From positions 47,283,260 through 47,347,259 of the forward strand of contig NC_065530.1 of assembly GCF_020184175.1 (NCBI RefSeq): a stretch of 64,000 bases of DNA, given 5' to 3'. Shown one piece after another: positions 52,485-64,000 of the stretch. How positions within the stretch are numbered: position 1 is the first letter of the stretch; the number at the start of each line of letters is the position of its first letter. A program made the translations under genes and the position numbers. A model generated the notes under the pieces. The model saw only the letters and a list, made by a program, of their open reading frames with translations. It ran no database searches and was not told the origin of the DNA. This stretch comes from Aphis gossypii. Taxonomy: Eukaryota; Arthropoda; Insecta; Hemiptera; Aphididae.

Positions 52485-55004
52485 ATGAATAATATATTTG
52501 AAGAAAGTAGTAGAGTATGTGAATATGATGACAATTATGTTGCTACTAGTTTCAGACGTCCCATCATTGATGAAGATGGAGTTGAAGTATCAAAAGTATT
52601 ATACATATTATTACTGCTATTTTTAAGGAATTGTTTTAATTCTTGGCTATTGCATTTAGTTATTACTATTGTTAGCTAACATGTGTATTATATTTTAGAT
52701 AATGGACAGTTTATATTAAAAGTTAATTGCTTTCTTAATTATAATTAGTTATTTAAGTAAAAATAATATTCATTTTCTTTTTTTGCTATTTATGTTTTGT
52801 ACATAAAAAAAAAATGTGTATTAAAAAAATTGGGCATTCAATAATTACAGAACTTGTATGGTGAAAAAAGTCCACTTGTTAACAAGACAGTTCCTAAATC
52901 TATAACAACAGCTCAACGAATTGCTGCTGAGAGCATGGAATCTCAAGTACAAACTCAAAAAGGAAATCAGTATTTGGCCGCATTAATTGGTAGGTTAAAA
53001 GTTTGAAAATTATAATAGTCTTCATTAAAAAATGAATTAATTGTTTAATATGACTAGTTACTATTGGCGGGTTCATCATGGGTACGACACTTGGATGGAC
53101 AGCTCCTGCAGGTCCTATGATGGAAAATGGCCAATATAAATTCCAAATTACTGTGGAAAATGTTTCATGGATAGCGTCAGTCATGCCACTTGGTGCCATG
53201 CTTGGATGTCCAGTTATGGCTGGTCTAGTCAACAAATTAGGACGTAAACATCTTATGATAATGTTAACCATACCTACACTTGCTGGTTGGGCAATGATAA
53301 TATGGGCTAAATCTGTAAATATTAATATTTTTTTAAACCAATTTTAATTAAAACTTTTAATATAGATATAATTCTTTTAGGTGGTATGGATTTGTGCCGG
53401 AAGATTTTTAACTGGATTTTCTAGTGGTTCATACTCTGTTATTATACCTCTCTATACTTCAGAAATAGCTGAAAAGGAAATTCGTGGTACTTTAGGTACT
53501 TATTTTCAATTACAAGTTAATGCAGGAATTTTGTTCACATATGTCATGGGATCCTATGTAAGTCTTTATAATGTTATGTTTTATTCTTAATTTAAATGTT
53601 ACATTCTTTTACAGCTTGATGTATTTGGTCTATCTGTTGCTTGTGCAATCATTCCAGTGATTTATTTATACTTGATGTTTTTAATACCAGAAAGTCCAAT
53701 TTTCTATCTTATGAAAGGAAATGTTGAAAAAGCTCGGTTATCACTGAAATATTTCCGTAAACCTGTTGATTGTGTAGATCAAGAATTAAATACCATGCAG
53801 AGTGCATTAGCTAAAGTACATATCACACTCATAAGTTCACACATTTTAATAATTATTTAGTTTTGGAGTAAGCATGCAGTAAATTTATTTTTAGACTGAA
53901 AGGGAAAGAGTTCCAATCATGGAAGCATTCCAAACTACACCCGCTAAACGAGGATTGTTCTTGGGTCTTGGAGTTATGGTTTTCCAACAGTTTAGTGGAT
54001 GTAATGCTGTTATATTCTATGCTACAACCATCTTCAATGTAAATTTATTCATAAATTCATTAAATTTAATTATTTATAATAATTCTATACCATTTTTAAT
54101 TATTACAGGCAACTGGGAGTTCAATTTCATCAAATACCTCCACAATTATTATTGGCATAATGGCTGTAGTATCTACTTATGTATCTACACTAGTTGTTGA
54201 TAAATTGGGACGAAAAATTTTACTGTTGTATTCTGTTATTGCAATGGGAATTTGTACATTCCTTATTGGTGGATTTTTTTATGCAAAAGAATCCAATTTC
54301 AATATTTCATATATTGGATTTATTCCATTGATGTCTTTATGTATATTTATAATATTATTCTCCATTGGTTTTGGTCCAATCCCATGGATGTTAATGGGTG
54401 AAATATTCCCAGCTCAAATTAAAGGTATTATTTAAATCTAAAGATATAATATTGATTTTATGACAATATAATGTAGTATTATTTACTTACATACACTAAC
54501 TTTTAATGTGGACTAACTAATTATATTCCTCAAAATGATGATTAATTTAGATTTCAGATTTATGAAAACTTAATTTTTTATTAATATTTTTACAATAAGT
54601 GTGTATCTCAGAATGTATTAAATTGATGGTTAATTTTAATAAATATAATTTATAAATATATATTTTTGTTTTGGGGAAACAATACTTTTCAAAAAACTTA
54701 CATTATTTATTAATTATTAATTTTACTTGATCATGTTTTTGTTATAGGTATTGCTAGCTCAATAGTTTGCATGTCAAACTGGCTTTTTGTTTTCTTGGTT
54801 ACCAAATTTTTCACATTATTGGTATCTGCGATTTATTTATACAACACATTTTGGCTATTCACATTATTCAGTGTATTGGGAACATTCTTTGTGGTGTTTA
54901 TTGTGCCTGAAACCAAAGGCAAGACCATGGAAGAAATTCAAGAACTGCTTGGAGCTGATCTTATTCCACTATTAACAGAAAATCATAATGACGTCTATGA
55001 ATAA
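52485..55004 (+). CDS. Facilitated trehalose transporter Tret1-like, copy 2 (533 aa)
   Basis: Tandem paralogue of the gene 2 kb upstream. Exons: 52485-52595, 52851-52989, 53058-53314, 53381-53557, 53615-53815, 53895-54038, 54109-54424 and 54748-55004. The five internal exons from the third on (257, 177, 201, 144 and 316 nt) have exactly the lengths of copy 1. An extra first exon adds an acidic cytosolic N-terminus (FRRPIIDEDGVEVSK). Sugar-porter motifs are intact: VNKLGRK, YTSEIAEKEIRGTLGTYFQ, LIPESPIF, QQFSGCN (Q326, Q327, N332), DKLGRK, GFGPIPWM and PETKGKT. Twelve membrane helices are expected. Codon use is more AT-rich than in copy 1. Where transcription starts is unclear; the ATG is the first in its exon. 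Confidence 0.93.
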
Positions 55005-57262
55005 TATATTACATAATATTTGAACTTTAAAATTAAACAGTTTTATATTATTTATCCACCAGTCATCATTTATTATTATTATAAAATTATGTATGATTAT
55101 TTATAAAAATATTTGCATGTTTTTAACAATAACAAACATTTAATTTTTTACCTGTTTTAGTATGTTTTAATTATTGGATCTGTTTAAATGGTTTTAAAAT
55201 GTTTTCTATTACCTAAATTTTTTAGTTTAATATTTATTATTTTACTTATATTTTTATACTGACTATCTTAAAGCTTTTGATGTGATGAAATTTTTTAGTT
55301 TTTAGCTTAAATTTCCAATCTTTGGATCATTTCCATGGATTAAATATATTATCCACTGCTCCTATTATTATTAATGTATTTCTAATTAGTGTGCCAATTT
55401 AAATCTGTGATACCTCAAGACTTTTATTGTATAAAAACATGTATGTAATTTAATATATTAATGTATACATTTTATGAGTACCTATCTTGTTTTTTTTTTT
55501 ATGAAAATGTTCTTATTTATACTCTTTTATTATTATAATAATATTTACAATTTGCACTGAAACTACAAGTACAATAAGAAAATGTGTTTAAAATAAATTA
55601 AACTACAATTAATATTAGAACTATGTCACAATTAAATATCACTATTAAAGACTTTATAATAGTTAAAAAAAAAATAATTAAAATTGATTAAAAATAGCCA
55701 AACACACCAATATAATTGTATTATTATACAAGGTGAATAAATAATATAGTAACTCAAAAAACAATTTTTGGAATTTTTCATTATACCTAAGTGTTACATA
55801 CATTGTTTAATTATATTATAAAATAGTAATAAATGAAAAAAAACGATGGAAGGAGTATGCTTAGTGATCAATCAGTTAAATACCTAAATAATATTGTATA
55901 AAATGTCTTTGTTAAGAACCCTGCCCTCATAAAATCAAAGCAACTTTCACAGTGACCTGTTATGTAATGTGACCTGTATAAGTTTATGATCAACCGATCT
56001 ATGTTTCTTTGATAATAGTTTATTCTGTGTGAAATTCAGTAATCCTGTCTCTACTATAAAAAATTTCAATAAGTACCTACCACTGTAATACTAGGCAAAG
56101 TGTAACCTTGGTCCTAGGAAATAGTAATAACAATTAAATAATAATTTACAATACTAGCATTGTTTATCTATCTCTTCGATGTGCACAAGATCATGTATTT
56201 ACTTCTTTACTAAGTACTAAGTCATAACTAATAGACCTCGTAATAGAGTATTTACAGGGGCCCGAGTGATTAATATTTAATATTATACATTTTACACACG
56301 GACTAAGATATATATAGGTATATCTTAGTCCGTGATTTTACATGATTTATCTTTTTAACCAATAAATTAATAATTATAATACAAACTTAATTTAAATTTT
56401 AACATCAAATTACAAAATTTATGATTTGCTTATACCTCCACAGAATATTAATGAATACGTAAAAGCTCTATTTAATATTTAATAGCCATTAGCGAGCTAC
56501 TTATTATATAATTATTATTACGTTTAAACCTTAAACAAGCTGCATTCGAATGTACACTATTTTTAGCTTTATGATGACGATTAACGAACAAAACGGTTCT
56601 TTCAAATTCAAATTGACAGCGTCGTATGGAAGAGTGAAGACTTATAAATATTAAATAATTGTCTCGACTGTAGTTGAGTCATGATAATTACAATATCACT
56701 GTCTACTATAAGTCTATTATACCAGTTACCACAGAATAGATTAAATTAAAAAAAAAAAATAATTATAAAGTATTATATAATAAATATTTTGTTCACTGTT
56801 GTGCAACAACGACGGTACTACGAAAATATAATACAGAATACCATGATAAATTTAATTTAAAAGAACCTAAGGCCTAAGACGAGTAAGAACAAACCAAACT
56901 AAAATAGTAAAATACTAAAATGTTTCTTATGTATCAAACCTGAAACTATTCAAAACGGAACGCGTCCTAACTCCAAAGTTCTGTTGAATGTTGATTAGAT
57001 AACATATTTTTATCATAAAAAAATTGTGAATTACCATAGACATATTATATAATATAATATGTAATTGTGAATTGGGTACGTTTATTTAAATTTTAAACGT
57101 GTTCAAAGTTCTGACTTACTGGGTTTCCTAAACTTTTCTATTCGATTTCAATTATGTAGTTCTGTTGAGTTAAAATATTTGAAAAGCAATAAGTAACGAT
57201 ATTTGTTATTAGGATTATTATTGTCAAAACTATTTCTAAAAATCGTCCTTTCCGGTTTAATT
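55005..57262. other. 3' UTR of copy 2 and upstream region of copy 3
   Basis: AT-rich DNA with several possible poly(A) hexamers and no further gene. A perfect 16-bp hairpin lies at 56297-56334. A TATTAG acceptor-like word at 57206-57211 precedes the first coding exon of copy 3, so a 5' UTR exon may exist in this interval. Confidence 0.45.
56297..56334. repeat. Perfect 16-bp inverted repeat (hairpin)
   Basis: CACGGACTAAGATATA at 56297-56312 pairs perfectly with TATATCTTAGTCCGTG at 56319-56334 around a 6-nt loop. Flanks TTTTACA and ATTTTACA are similar but not inverted. It is too short for a usual pre-miRNA and more likely a fold-back element or the two ends of a collapsed MITE. Confidence 0.75.
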
Positions 57263-59435
57263 ATGAACACTTTAACGTCCGATGAAGCCGAAGGATCAGA
57301 TGGAATATACAAGAATGGAAATGGTCAAGATAAAATTTCACCGCTAAAGGTATTATACACTTTACAAACAAATTCTCAATTCCTCAAAGTCGTTTCTATT
57401 GTGCTTCTTTTATTCAATTACATTAAACCTTATTAGTTTATTAGTGGTATTGTGAAAATAAGTAATGTAAGTCATTCAGTCATACAGATGACTATTAACA
57501 AATGTATTTAATTGTTTTAGGAAGTGTATAGTGAACAGAGTCCTATTGGTGACAAAACATTATATCAAACTATAAGTTTGCCTCATAATGTAGGCTGTGA
57601 AAAAACACAATACAGAACTCAATATTTAACCACTTTAATTGGTAGGTCTTTAAAAGTCCTAAATGAAATGTATATATATTTTTTACTAATTTTACAATAC
57701 TATTACATGTGACCATAGTAACTATTGGCGGGTTCATTATGGGCACAACACTAGGATGGACGTCTCCAGCCGGTCCAATGATGGAAAATGGCCAATATGG
57801 CTTTCAGATTACTGATAATGACGTTTCATGGATTGCATCATGCATGCCACTTGGTGCCATGCTTGGGTGTCCATTTGTGGGTAGTCTAGTGAACAAATTG
57901 GGACGTAAACGTCTGATGATAATATTGACTGTCCCCGCGCTCTTTGGATGGGAGATGATAATATATGCTAACTCTGTAAATATTTATATTTCTAAATCAG
58001 ATTTAAATTTTATATAAAAATGATTTTTTAAGGTGGCAATAATCTGTGTTGGTAGAATTCTAACTGGATTTGCTAGTGGCTCATACTCTGTGATAGTACC
58101 GCAATACACCTCTGAAATAGCTAATAAAGAAATACGTGGAACTTTGGGTACTTATTTTCAGTTACAAGTATTTTCAGGTATCTTGTTCACCTATGTCTTA
58201 GGATCTTATGTAAGTTTTAACAATATAAAACTTCATTATACTTTTTAACTACAATATTATGCTCTTTTTTTTTTTACAGTTAGATTTATTTGGTCTATCT
58301 ATTGCTTGTGCAATAGTTCCAGTGGTCTATTTATGTTTGATGTTTTTAGTACCAGAAAGTCCAATTTTCTACCTATCAAAAGGAAACATTGCTCAAGCTC
58401 GATTGTCATTGAAATATTTCCGCAGACCTTTTGGTCAGGTGGACCAAGAATTAAACGCAATGCACGAGTCTTTGGCTAAAGTACAGACATTCACATAATT
58501 TAATAATTATGTATGTAGTAATTAATAAATAATGAATATTTGTTTAAAGACCGAAAGAGAAAAAATTCCAGTCATGGAAGCATTCAAAACTACACCAGCT
58601 AAGCGAGGGCTATACTTAGGTCTTGGGGTTATGGTTTTTATGCAGTTTACGGGATGTAACACTGTTATTTTCTATGCCACAACTATCTTTAATGTAAATG
58701 ATTTTGTTATTTGAAAAGTTATTATTATTGAAAATTTGATTTTTTTTAGGCAACTGGTAGCTCAATAAGTTCAAATGCATCTACAGTCATTGTTGGTATA
58801 ATGGCAGTTTTGTCTACGTATGTGTCAACACTTGTTGTTGATAAATGGGGACGAAAGATTCTACTTTTATATTCTGTTGTTGCAATGGGAATTTGTACAT
58901 TTTTCATTGGTGGGTTTTTCTATGCGAAGGACCACAATTATGACGTTTCATCAATTGGATTTATCCCATTACTGTCGTTGTGCGTATTCATAATATTATT
59001 TTCAGTTGGTTTCGGTCCAATCCCATGGATGTTAATGGGTGAAATATTTCCAGCTCAAATTAAAGGTAAGATGTACTTTCAAAATACTTCTGTTTTTACT
59101 ATAATTTTGTTAAGTGTTTTGAGTATCTTGGATAGTATACTGATGAAATGTAAAACAGCTTTATTATGAACTAAATATTCACCAAAAACTGTATACTATA
59201 CTTTAAATTTATGTTTATTATAGGCATTGCTAGCTCCATAGTGTGTATGGCAAATTGGTTCTTTGTATTCTTGGCTACCAAATTTTTCACGTCATTGGTA
59301 GCTCTTATTTATTTATACAACACATTCTGGCTCTACACTCTGGTTTGTATATTGGGCACATTCTTTGTGATATTTATTGTTCCCGAAACTAAGGGTAAGA
59401 CATTGGAAGAAATTCAGTTGTTGCTTAGTGCATAA
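57263..59435 (+). CDS. Facilitated trehalose transporter Tret1-like, copy 3 (504 aa)
   Basis: Third tandem sugar porter. Exons: 57263-57349, 57521-57641, 57719-57975, 58033-58209, 58280-58480, 58550-58693, 58750-59065 and 59224-59435; internal exons again are 257, 177, 201, 144 and 316 nt. The N-terminus begins MNTLTSDEAEGSDG and the first donor context (AAGGTATTATACA) matches that of copy 2. Motifs include VNKLGRK, YTSEIANKEIRGTLGTYFQ, LVPESPIF, DKWGRK, GFGPIPWM and PETKGKT. In helix 7 the usual QQFSG is MQFTG: the first glutamine (residue 312), which contacts sugar in GLUT-type porters, is methionine. The reading frame is intact, so it is probably functional with altered substrate or affinity. 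It lies 2.3 kb after copy 2. Confidence 0.92.
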
Positions 59436-60742
59436 TCTGTACTGTTATCACCAAAAAACTTTGGATGTAAACATTTTCCTTACACCCAACTACTTAAGCT
59501 GTGATGTATATTTATTTTGTCTATAAAGTTATTACATTAATTAGCTTTATAATTTTTTTAAAAGATAACTTACTTTTGTAAAAAACTTTTATAAATTTAG
59601 AATATTCTTTGATGTCCAATTTATTTTTAATGAAATTTTTAATTAATGTTTAAAAGTATATCTATATTAAAATTTATATAATAGTTTAATGTTTACGATG
59701 TGTTACAACAGTTTTTAATTTTATTTTTTTATAAACAGATCTTTTTAAATTAAAATATATCATAATACCTATGTTTTTAATTTATATAATTTTTACTTAT
59801 ATTTAATTGCTTATGCAATCATTTATTGCATATCAAGAAGATACTTATTTCTCACCATGTACCACCAGTGAGTTTCTAAATTAAAATAATAAACAAAGAA
59901 TTATTGCATTGGTGTACATATCTATAGCATTGTTTAACCTAGCGGTTTCCAACCTGGGGTATGCGTACCCCTAGGGGTACGTGTCATGATCTTAAGGAGT
60001 ACGCAAAAAAATTATTTTTCGTTTATTTATATTCTAAATTGGTAATATGAGGTACGTAAAATAGTGGTGAGAGAGGTCAAGGGGTACGTGAATGAAAAAA
60101 GGTTGAGAACTGCTGGTTTAATCAATTGAAGAGTTATTCATTGCTAACTTGATAAATCTGGTTAAATTTTATTAAGGATTCTATATATGAGTTATTTTAT
60201 ACTTGTAAAATAATCCGATTTTAATGTATATTTTATTTGTTTTTCAAAAGAGACAAGATTGTATAACGCCTTAATATTGTTCCTTCTTAAATATGTATAA
60301 ACAAGGATATTTACTGAATTGTCATCATAATTAATTAACTTTATTAAAGTTCTAGTTGAATTATTTATTATTGTCTATTGTATAATCAGTACATCAATTT
60401 ATAACCACATTTGCATTTACTTGATATAATCAAATAATGTTACTTCATATTTTTTTTTCAAATATATAGAAAATAAATTAAGTTTTTTAGTTAAATATAT
60501 AATATTCATCACTAAGTATATATTTTTTTTATAAACAAAACAAATTTTTGGTTAGTTTCTTCATTAGTAGTAAAAATTATTTTTAATTATTGCACTTCAC
60601 AGTATTAAGTGTTACAAATATAATAATACACAGTGCACATGATACTTTATAAAAACATTTATAAGTATTAAAAATAAATATTAAACAATAAACTTATAAT
60701 AACTAATTTTAGTAGGATTATTTTTTGTTGTTGTTGCAAAGA
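59436..60742. other. Intergenic DNA between copy 3 and wolframin
   Basis: The 3' ends of convergent genes flank this 1.3-kb AT-rich stretch. It contains a hAT-like element at 59940-60115 and no other feature that I can support. Confidence 0.55.
59940..60115. mobile_element. Non-autonomous hAT element (176 bp)
   Basis: Left end TAGCGGTTTCCAACCTGGGG and right end read inward CAGCAGTTCTCAACCTTTTT are clear inverted repeats. GGGTACG-type words lie inside both ends. Flanking octamers GTTTAACC (59932-59939) and GTTTAATC (60116-60123) match at 7 of 8. The CAGCGGTTCTCAACC-style terminus and 8-bp duplication are typical of hAT MITEs. No coding capacity. Confidence 0.85.
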
Positions 60743-63575
60743 TCAATTAAATAATACAATTGGATATAAAATGAATTGAAACAGTCTTTTAGCACATTTG
60801 ACAAATTCATCATCAAATGATTTTTGTCTAACATTGTTGTTAATGATTTGCTCATTGGAACATGTCAAACATCCAACAGAAAATGCTTGTACGAATGGAT
60901 TTTTGGCTGTTAATATACCAAATTTGTTACCAGACAACTGACCCGTAAAGTATACATGGTCATTTTCTCTTAAACTTTTTGTTGCATTGTCCATTATAAT
61001 GTCTTGACTATTGGTTAGCAATGTTGCTATATCACTACTGCTGCCCCATACACCTTCGTCAATCATTTTTATTTCTATTTCATATGTATAACGATTCCAT
61101 TCAGATAAGTGGCAAAGGTTAGATAGCTTTGAGCTCACGTTACAACCATAATTGTTTGAACAAGATGATAAACGTTTACCCAGTAGACAAGTCAACGGAT
61201 TTGATATAATCTAAAATACAATATTAAAAATTAATAAAATAATAGTATTTTTTTCCTGTTTAACTTACTTTTGGAAAGAAGCTTAATACAGTTAAAATGG
61301 GATTGTATACTGAAACAATCTTGCTGGATTTTATGTAACCGTCCCATCGCACATTTAGACCAATTAATTGTGAACATTCAATGTCAGCTATTACAGTGGT
61401 TTCTTGAGAATTTTTACCAATATTTTTATTACAAAATTCTGAGAAATCATTATAAGTTAAGTGATTTTCAGCAGGAGGCTCAATCCACTGTTGTATACGT
61501 TCATAGTTGTTAAAAACACAAATTGTTGTGCCAATTATAACTATAAGAACCTATAATAAAATTATAGTTATTTACAAAGTTAATAGTTTGAGTATTAGTT
61601 CAGGTACCTGCAAATATGTATAAAATGAATCAGTGCGAAAACCTTTACGTTTAAAATATTGCAAAACTATATGTAAAATCCACATAAATATTAAACCAAC
61701 AGGCAGTTGAATAATTTGATATATTGTCTCAAAGTCGTTGCCAATAGTGACAAATGGTAAGAGAATACCGGTAATTGGAAACAGTATAAATACACAGACT
61801 AGGGCTAATATACTACGAACCAATCCATACCATGTAGACTCTATAAAAGAAACATTAAAAAAAATTATCAAAATTATTATTTATTGGTTTAGTGGTTTTT
61901 AATTAAATATCACATGCCTTGTGAAGCAACAAGAGCCATTTGCCACCATGAAAGTGTCATACAATGTGGTATCAAGTCAGTGTAAATTCCTCTCCAATTA
62001 TTACGTGCAGCCATTTTAACCATAATCGCTGGTAATATTAAATAAAATAAAGCTCTAAAATTGAGACAGAATTCAACACCGTTTCCTAGAGAATAAATGT
62101 ATGTAGTAAATATAATATAGATGATAAATATTTCATGAGCTAACTTACCAATGACATATGATGCAAATGTTGGTACGTGTAAATCAAGAAATCTCCAGCC
62201 TTTACTTACTACTGTATCAGTTTCATATGGGTATTTTGCTAGCACATTAACACAAAACGATAACAGTGCAATTAGATCTATGTTTCTGGTCTTGCCCAGT
62301 TTTGGGCCACTTAACTAAACAAAATAAAAAAATTAAAAGCTGCATCCTTAAATACATTATATTATAATAAATAAACTGTAAGACTTAGTATAGTTACCGA
62401 AAAAGAATATAGCGTATAAAATGTTAAGCAAATTGATACAATGGTTAATTCAGATTGAAACATGGTGTCTGAATCAATTACAGTCTTCATAAATAAATGA
62501 GCTCCTAATGATGCAAAAAAGAAAACATATGGCTTGAGAGTGTTCATTAAATGTTGATATTCCGCTTCTTGAGCACTGAGACAACCTCCACTGTATGTGA
62601 TGAATAAATTTGACCATCGGCGGAATCGTCCATAATCTCTTTTTGCACATAGTGCACATGTTGTGGCAACTACCATTGCAAGCAATGATCCATAAAATAA
62701 TACATAAGGAATCAATAAACGAATACCATCTAAGCCTAATATAAAACAGAGAAGTGTCGTTATCAATGTTGGAGCGTGAAAATATGAGAATGGATTTAAT
62801 GGCAACTTGGAAAATCTTTTATTCAATCTTTCTTGAAGACAAAGATTATAATTGTGAATAATGTATACTGGTTGGAGAAATAAATCACAAGTAGTGGATA
62901 TGGCATTTTTGTTTTCTTCAATGGTAAGTATTTTTTGCACAAGTGGCATTTGTCCGCGCGAAAAATCTTTAGCAGCATTTACTAATACGTCTTCAGTAAG
63001 TTTTTCACCAGATTCATTCATTCTGGATTTCCAATCTAAAATAAATATAAATACACATAGAATATGTATGTAACCCCTTTTATAACAACTAAACAGGACT
63101 ATACCTAGTTACATTGGATATCTAGGTATTTATTACATACTACATTAAATACTTATGTAAAAGATGAGTACACTGTAGAAAATACAGTATGTATGATATG
63201 CTAACCACACGTATATTACACTGTTTAGATGAACATATCACAAATCAATTATCAAACTATATGCATAGTTAAAAATGTATTAATAATAAATGGCTGACAT
63301 AAATGATCATAATGATAAATCAGTTAATTGGTAACCAGTAAATACGTTTAGATAATAGTGTTCACAGTTCAGATATATCAATTGATGCGTCCAAATAATA
63401 GAAAAGCTTGTATATAATATTTTTTATTACCTTGTCGTGATGATTTTAAACATTTGTACTCCTTTGAGTTTTCATCTACTTTAATTATGTCTGAACTTAA
63501 GGATTTTGAACTACATGCTTGATTTAATTCATCTTTCAATTGGACACTTGTTATAAAGTCCTCACCAGCTGACAT
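60743..63575 (-). CDS. WFS1: Wolframin (WFS1), N-terminus probably incomplete in window
   Basis: An endoplasmic-reticulum multi-pass membrane protein linked to ER calcium and stress handling. Exons on the - strand: 63431-63575, 62398-63035, 62149-62314, 61918-62085, 61608-61840, 61269-61550 and 60743-61210, joining to 699 aa from the first Met seen. About nine hydrophobic segments occupy the middle. The C-terminal luminal part has the cysteine-rich region (CSQL, CLLGK, CSNNYGC, CHLSEWNRYTYEI) and an ending (VGCLTC, then a final hydrophobic stretch) parallel to human wolframin. The segment EKLTEDVLVNAAKDFSRG matches the human region just before the membrane domain. Human wolframin is 890 aa. 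The exon with the first Met starts one base after an acceptor AG, so upstream exons (Sel1-like repeats) probably lie beyond 64000. The intron 61841-61917 appears to use a GC donor. Confidence 0.93.
61841..61917 (-). other. GC-AG intron in wolframin
   Basis: On the - strand the exon ends CAAG and the intron begins GCATGTG; the acceptor is TTTTATAG. Only this donor (leaving one base, G) keeps frame into GAG-TCT-ACA, giving SQ-EST-WYGL. That lines up with the EST-GLGL segment of human wolframin. The nearby GT (GGCAT|GTGATA) would shift the frame. Confidence 0.75.
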
Positions 63576-63576
63576 C

Positions 63577-64000
63577 CTGTAATAACATAAAATAATGTAA
63601 TAATTACATCACATAAATAATAGTTATACTCAAGATTCTATATAACTCAATAAAGAACACAATAAAAATGTGGTAAGAATTTAAATTTCCAATGTCATAA
63701 ATTTGTAAGACAGAGACAACACATGCGGGAGTGAATCTTTTAACAGATTATTAAATTTTTTTTTTCCCTTTTTTTGGGGGGGGGGGGGGGTAACTATTGT
63801 AAGTGTTGGAACACGTTAGTGTATGTATGGCAAGGATTTGTTGCTAAAACTACCGGGTGGTCACCCATCCAGGAGCTAGCAACACTGGCCTTTGCATACA
63901 CTCAAAGTGCATGTAACTGAGTGTAGACACCATGCTACACTAAACCACAATACTAATAAATTGTTATTCTGAAATTGTATACTATAAAAATACATGTTAT
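63577..64000. other. Upstream intron of wolframin with SINE-like insertion
   Basis: Begins at the acceptor of the first visible wolframin exon. No coding exon for the expected Sel1-like N-terminal region is visible before the window ends. It contains a poly-T / poly-G stretch at 63747-63790 and the SINE-like element described separately. Confidence 0.5.
63748..63955 (-). mobile_element. Probable SINE with 5S rRNA-like core
   Basis: On the - strand the element reads from a head (GTGGTTTAGTGTAGCATGG) into GGCCAGTG, then CTCCTGGATGGGTGACCACC, and ends in a C run followed by an A-rich tail (plus-strand poly-T at 63750-63775). TGGATGGGTGACC is the C box of the 5S rRNA internal promoter, and GGYCAGT before it also fits 5S rRNA. 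The rest does not form a 5S gene. The A-rich tail and degraded promoter fit a 5S-derived or 5S/tRNA-chimeric SINE. No clean target duplication was seen. Confidence 0.5.

Overview
This is a eukaryotic, insect-type window, most likely from an aphid (Hemiptera: Aphididae). Genes are split by short AT-rich GT-AG introns, intergenic DNA is very AT-rich, and the dispersed repeats include one whose ends read ATTCTRAACGGAG, which I recall (without a search) as common in aphid genomes. The gene products are animal proteins: copine, PLP-binding protein, Tret1-type sugar transporters and wolframin. I cannot name the species. There are no operons, CRISPR arrays or convincing tRNA genes, and no ORF with a recognisable transposase.

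Layout. (1) 1-8.9 kb, + strand: a copine gene whose first short coding exon lies upstream of the window. Its last coding exon exists as two tandem, diverged copies (5692-5982 and 8584-8874) with the same length, phase and acceptor context, so two protein C-termini are possible. (2) 12.26-13.82 kb, - strand: a complete six-exon gene for the PLP homeostasis protein (PLPBP/PROSC, YggS family). (3) 14-39 kb: about 25 kb without a supportable gene, containing small inverted-repeat elements (several hAT-like with 8-bp target duplications), a 1.6-kb non-coding repeat with a second partial copy, and fold-back repeats. (4) 39.3 kb: a CpG-richer island with a TATA box, a TCAGT initiator 29 bp downstream and a 265-nt ATG-less leader ending in a splice donor. 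It is probably the promoter and first exon of the transporter gene that resumes at 48.45 kb. (5) 48.5-59.4 kb, + strand: three tandem sugar-porter genes (facilitated trehalose transporter Tret1-like) of 489, 533 and 504 aa, with identical internal exon lengths. (6) 60.7-63.6 kb, - strand: the wolframin (WFS1) gene, whose N-terminal part probably lies beyond the right edge; one intron appears to be GC-AG. (7) 63.75-63.96 kb: a probable SINE with a 5S rRNA-like core.

The genes do not form a pathway. The transporter cluster is a local gene-family expansion, presumably for haemolymph or gut sugar movement; copine, PLPBP and wolframin are conserved single genes around it. The best second looks are the duplicated copine terminal exon, loss of Ca2+ ligands in the copine C2B domain, the substituted sugar-contact glutamine in the third transporter, the remote promoter exon, and the GC-AG intron in wolframin. 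All exon joins were read by eye from reading frame, splice signals and remembered family sequence; no alignment was run.
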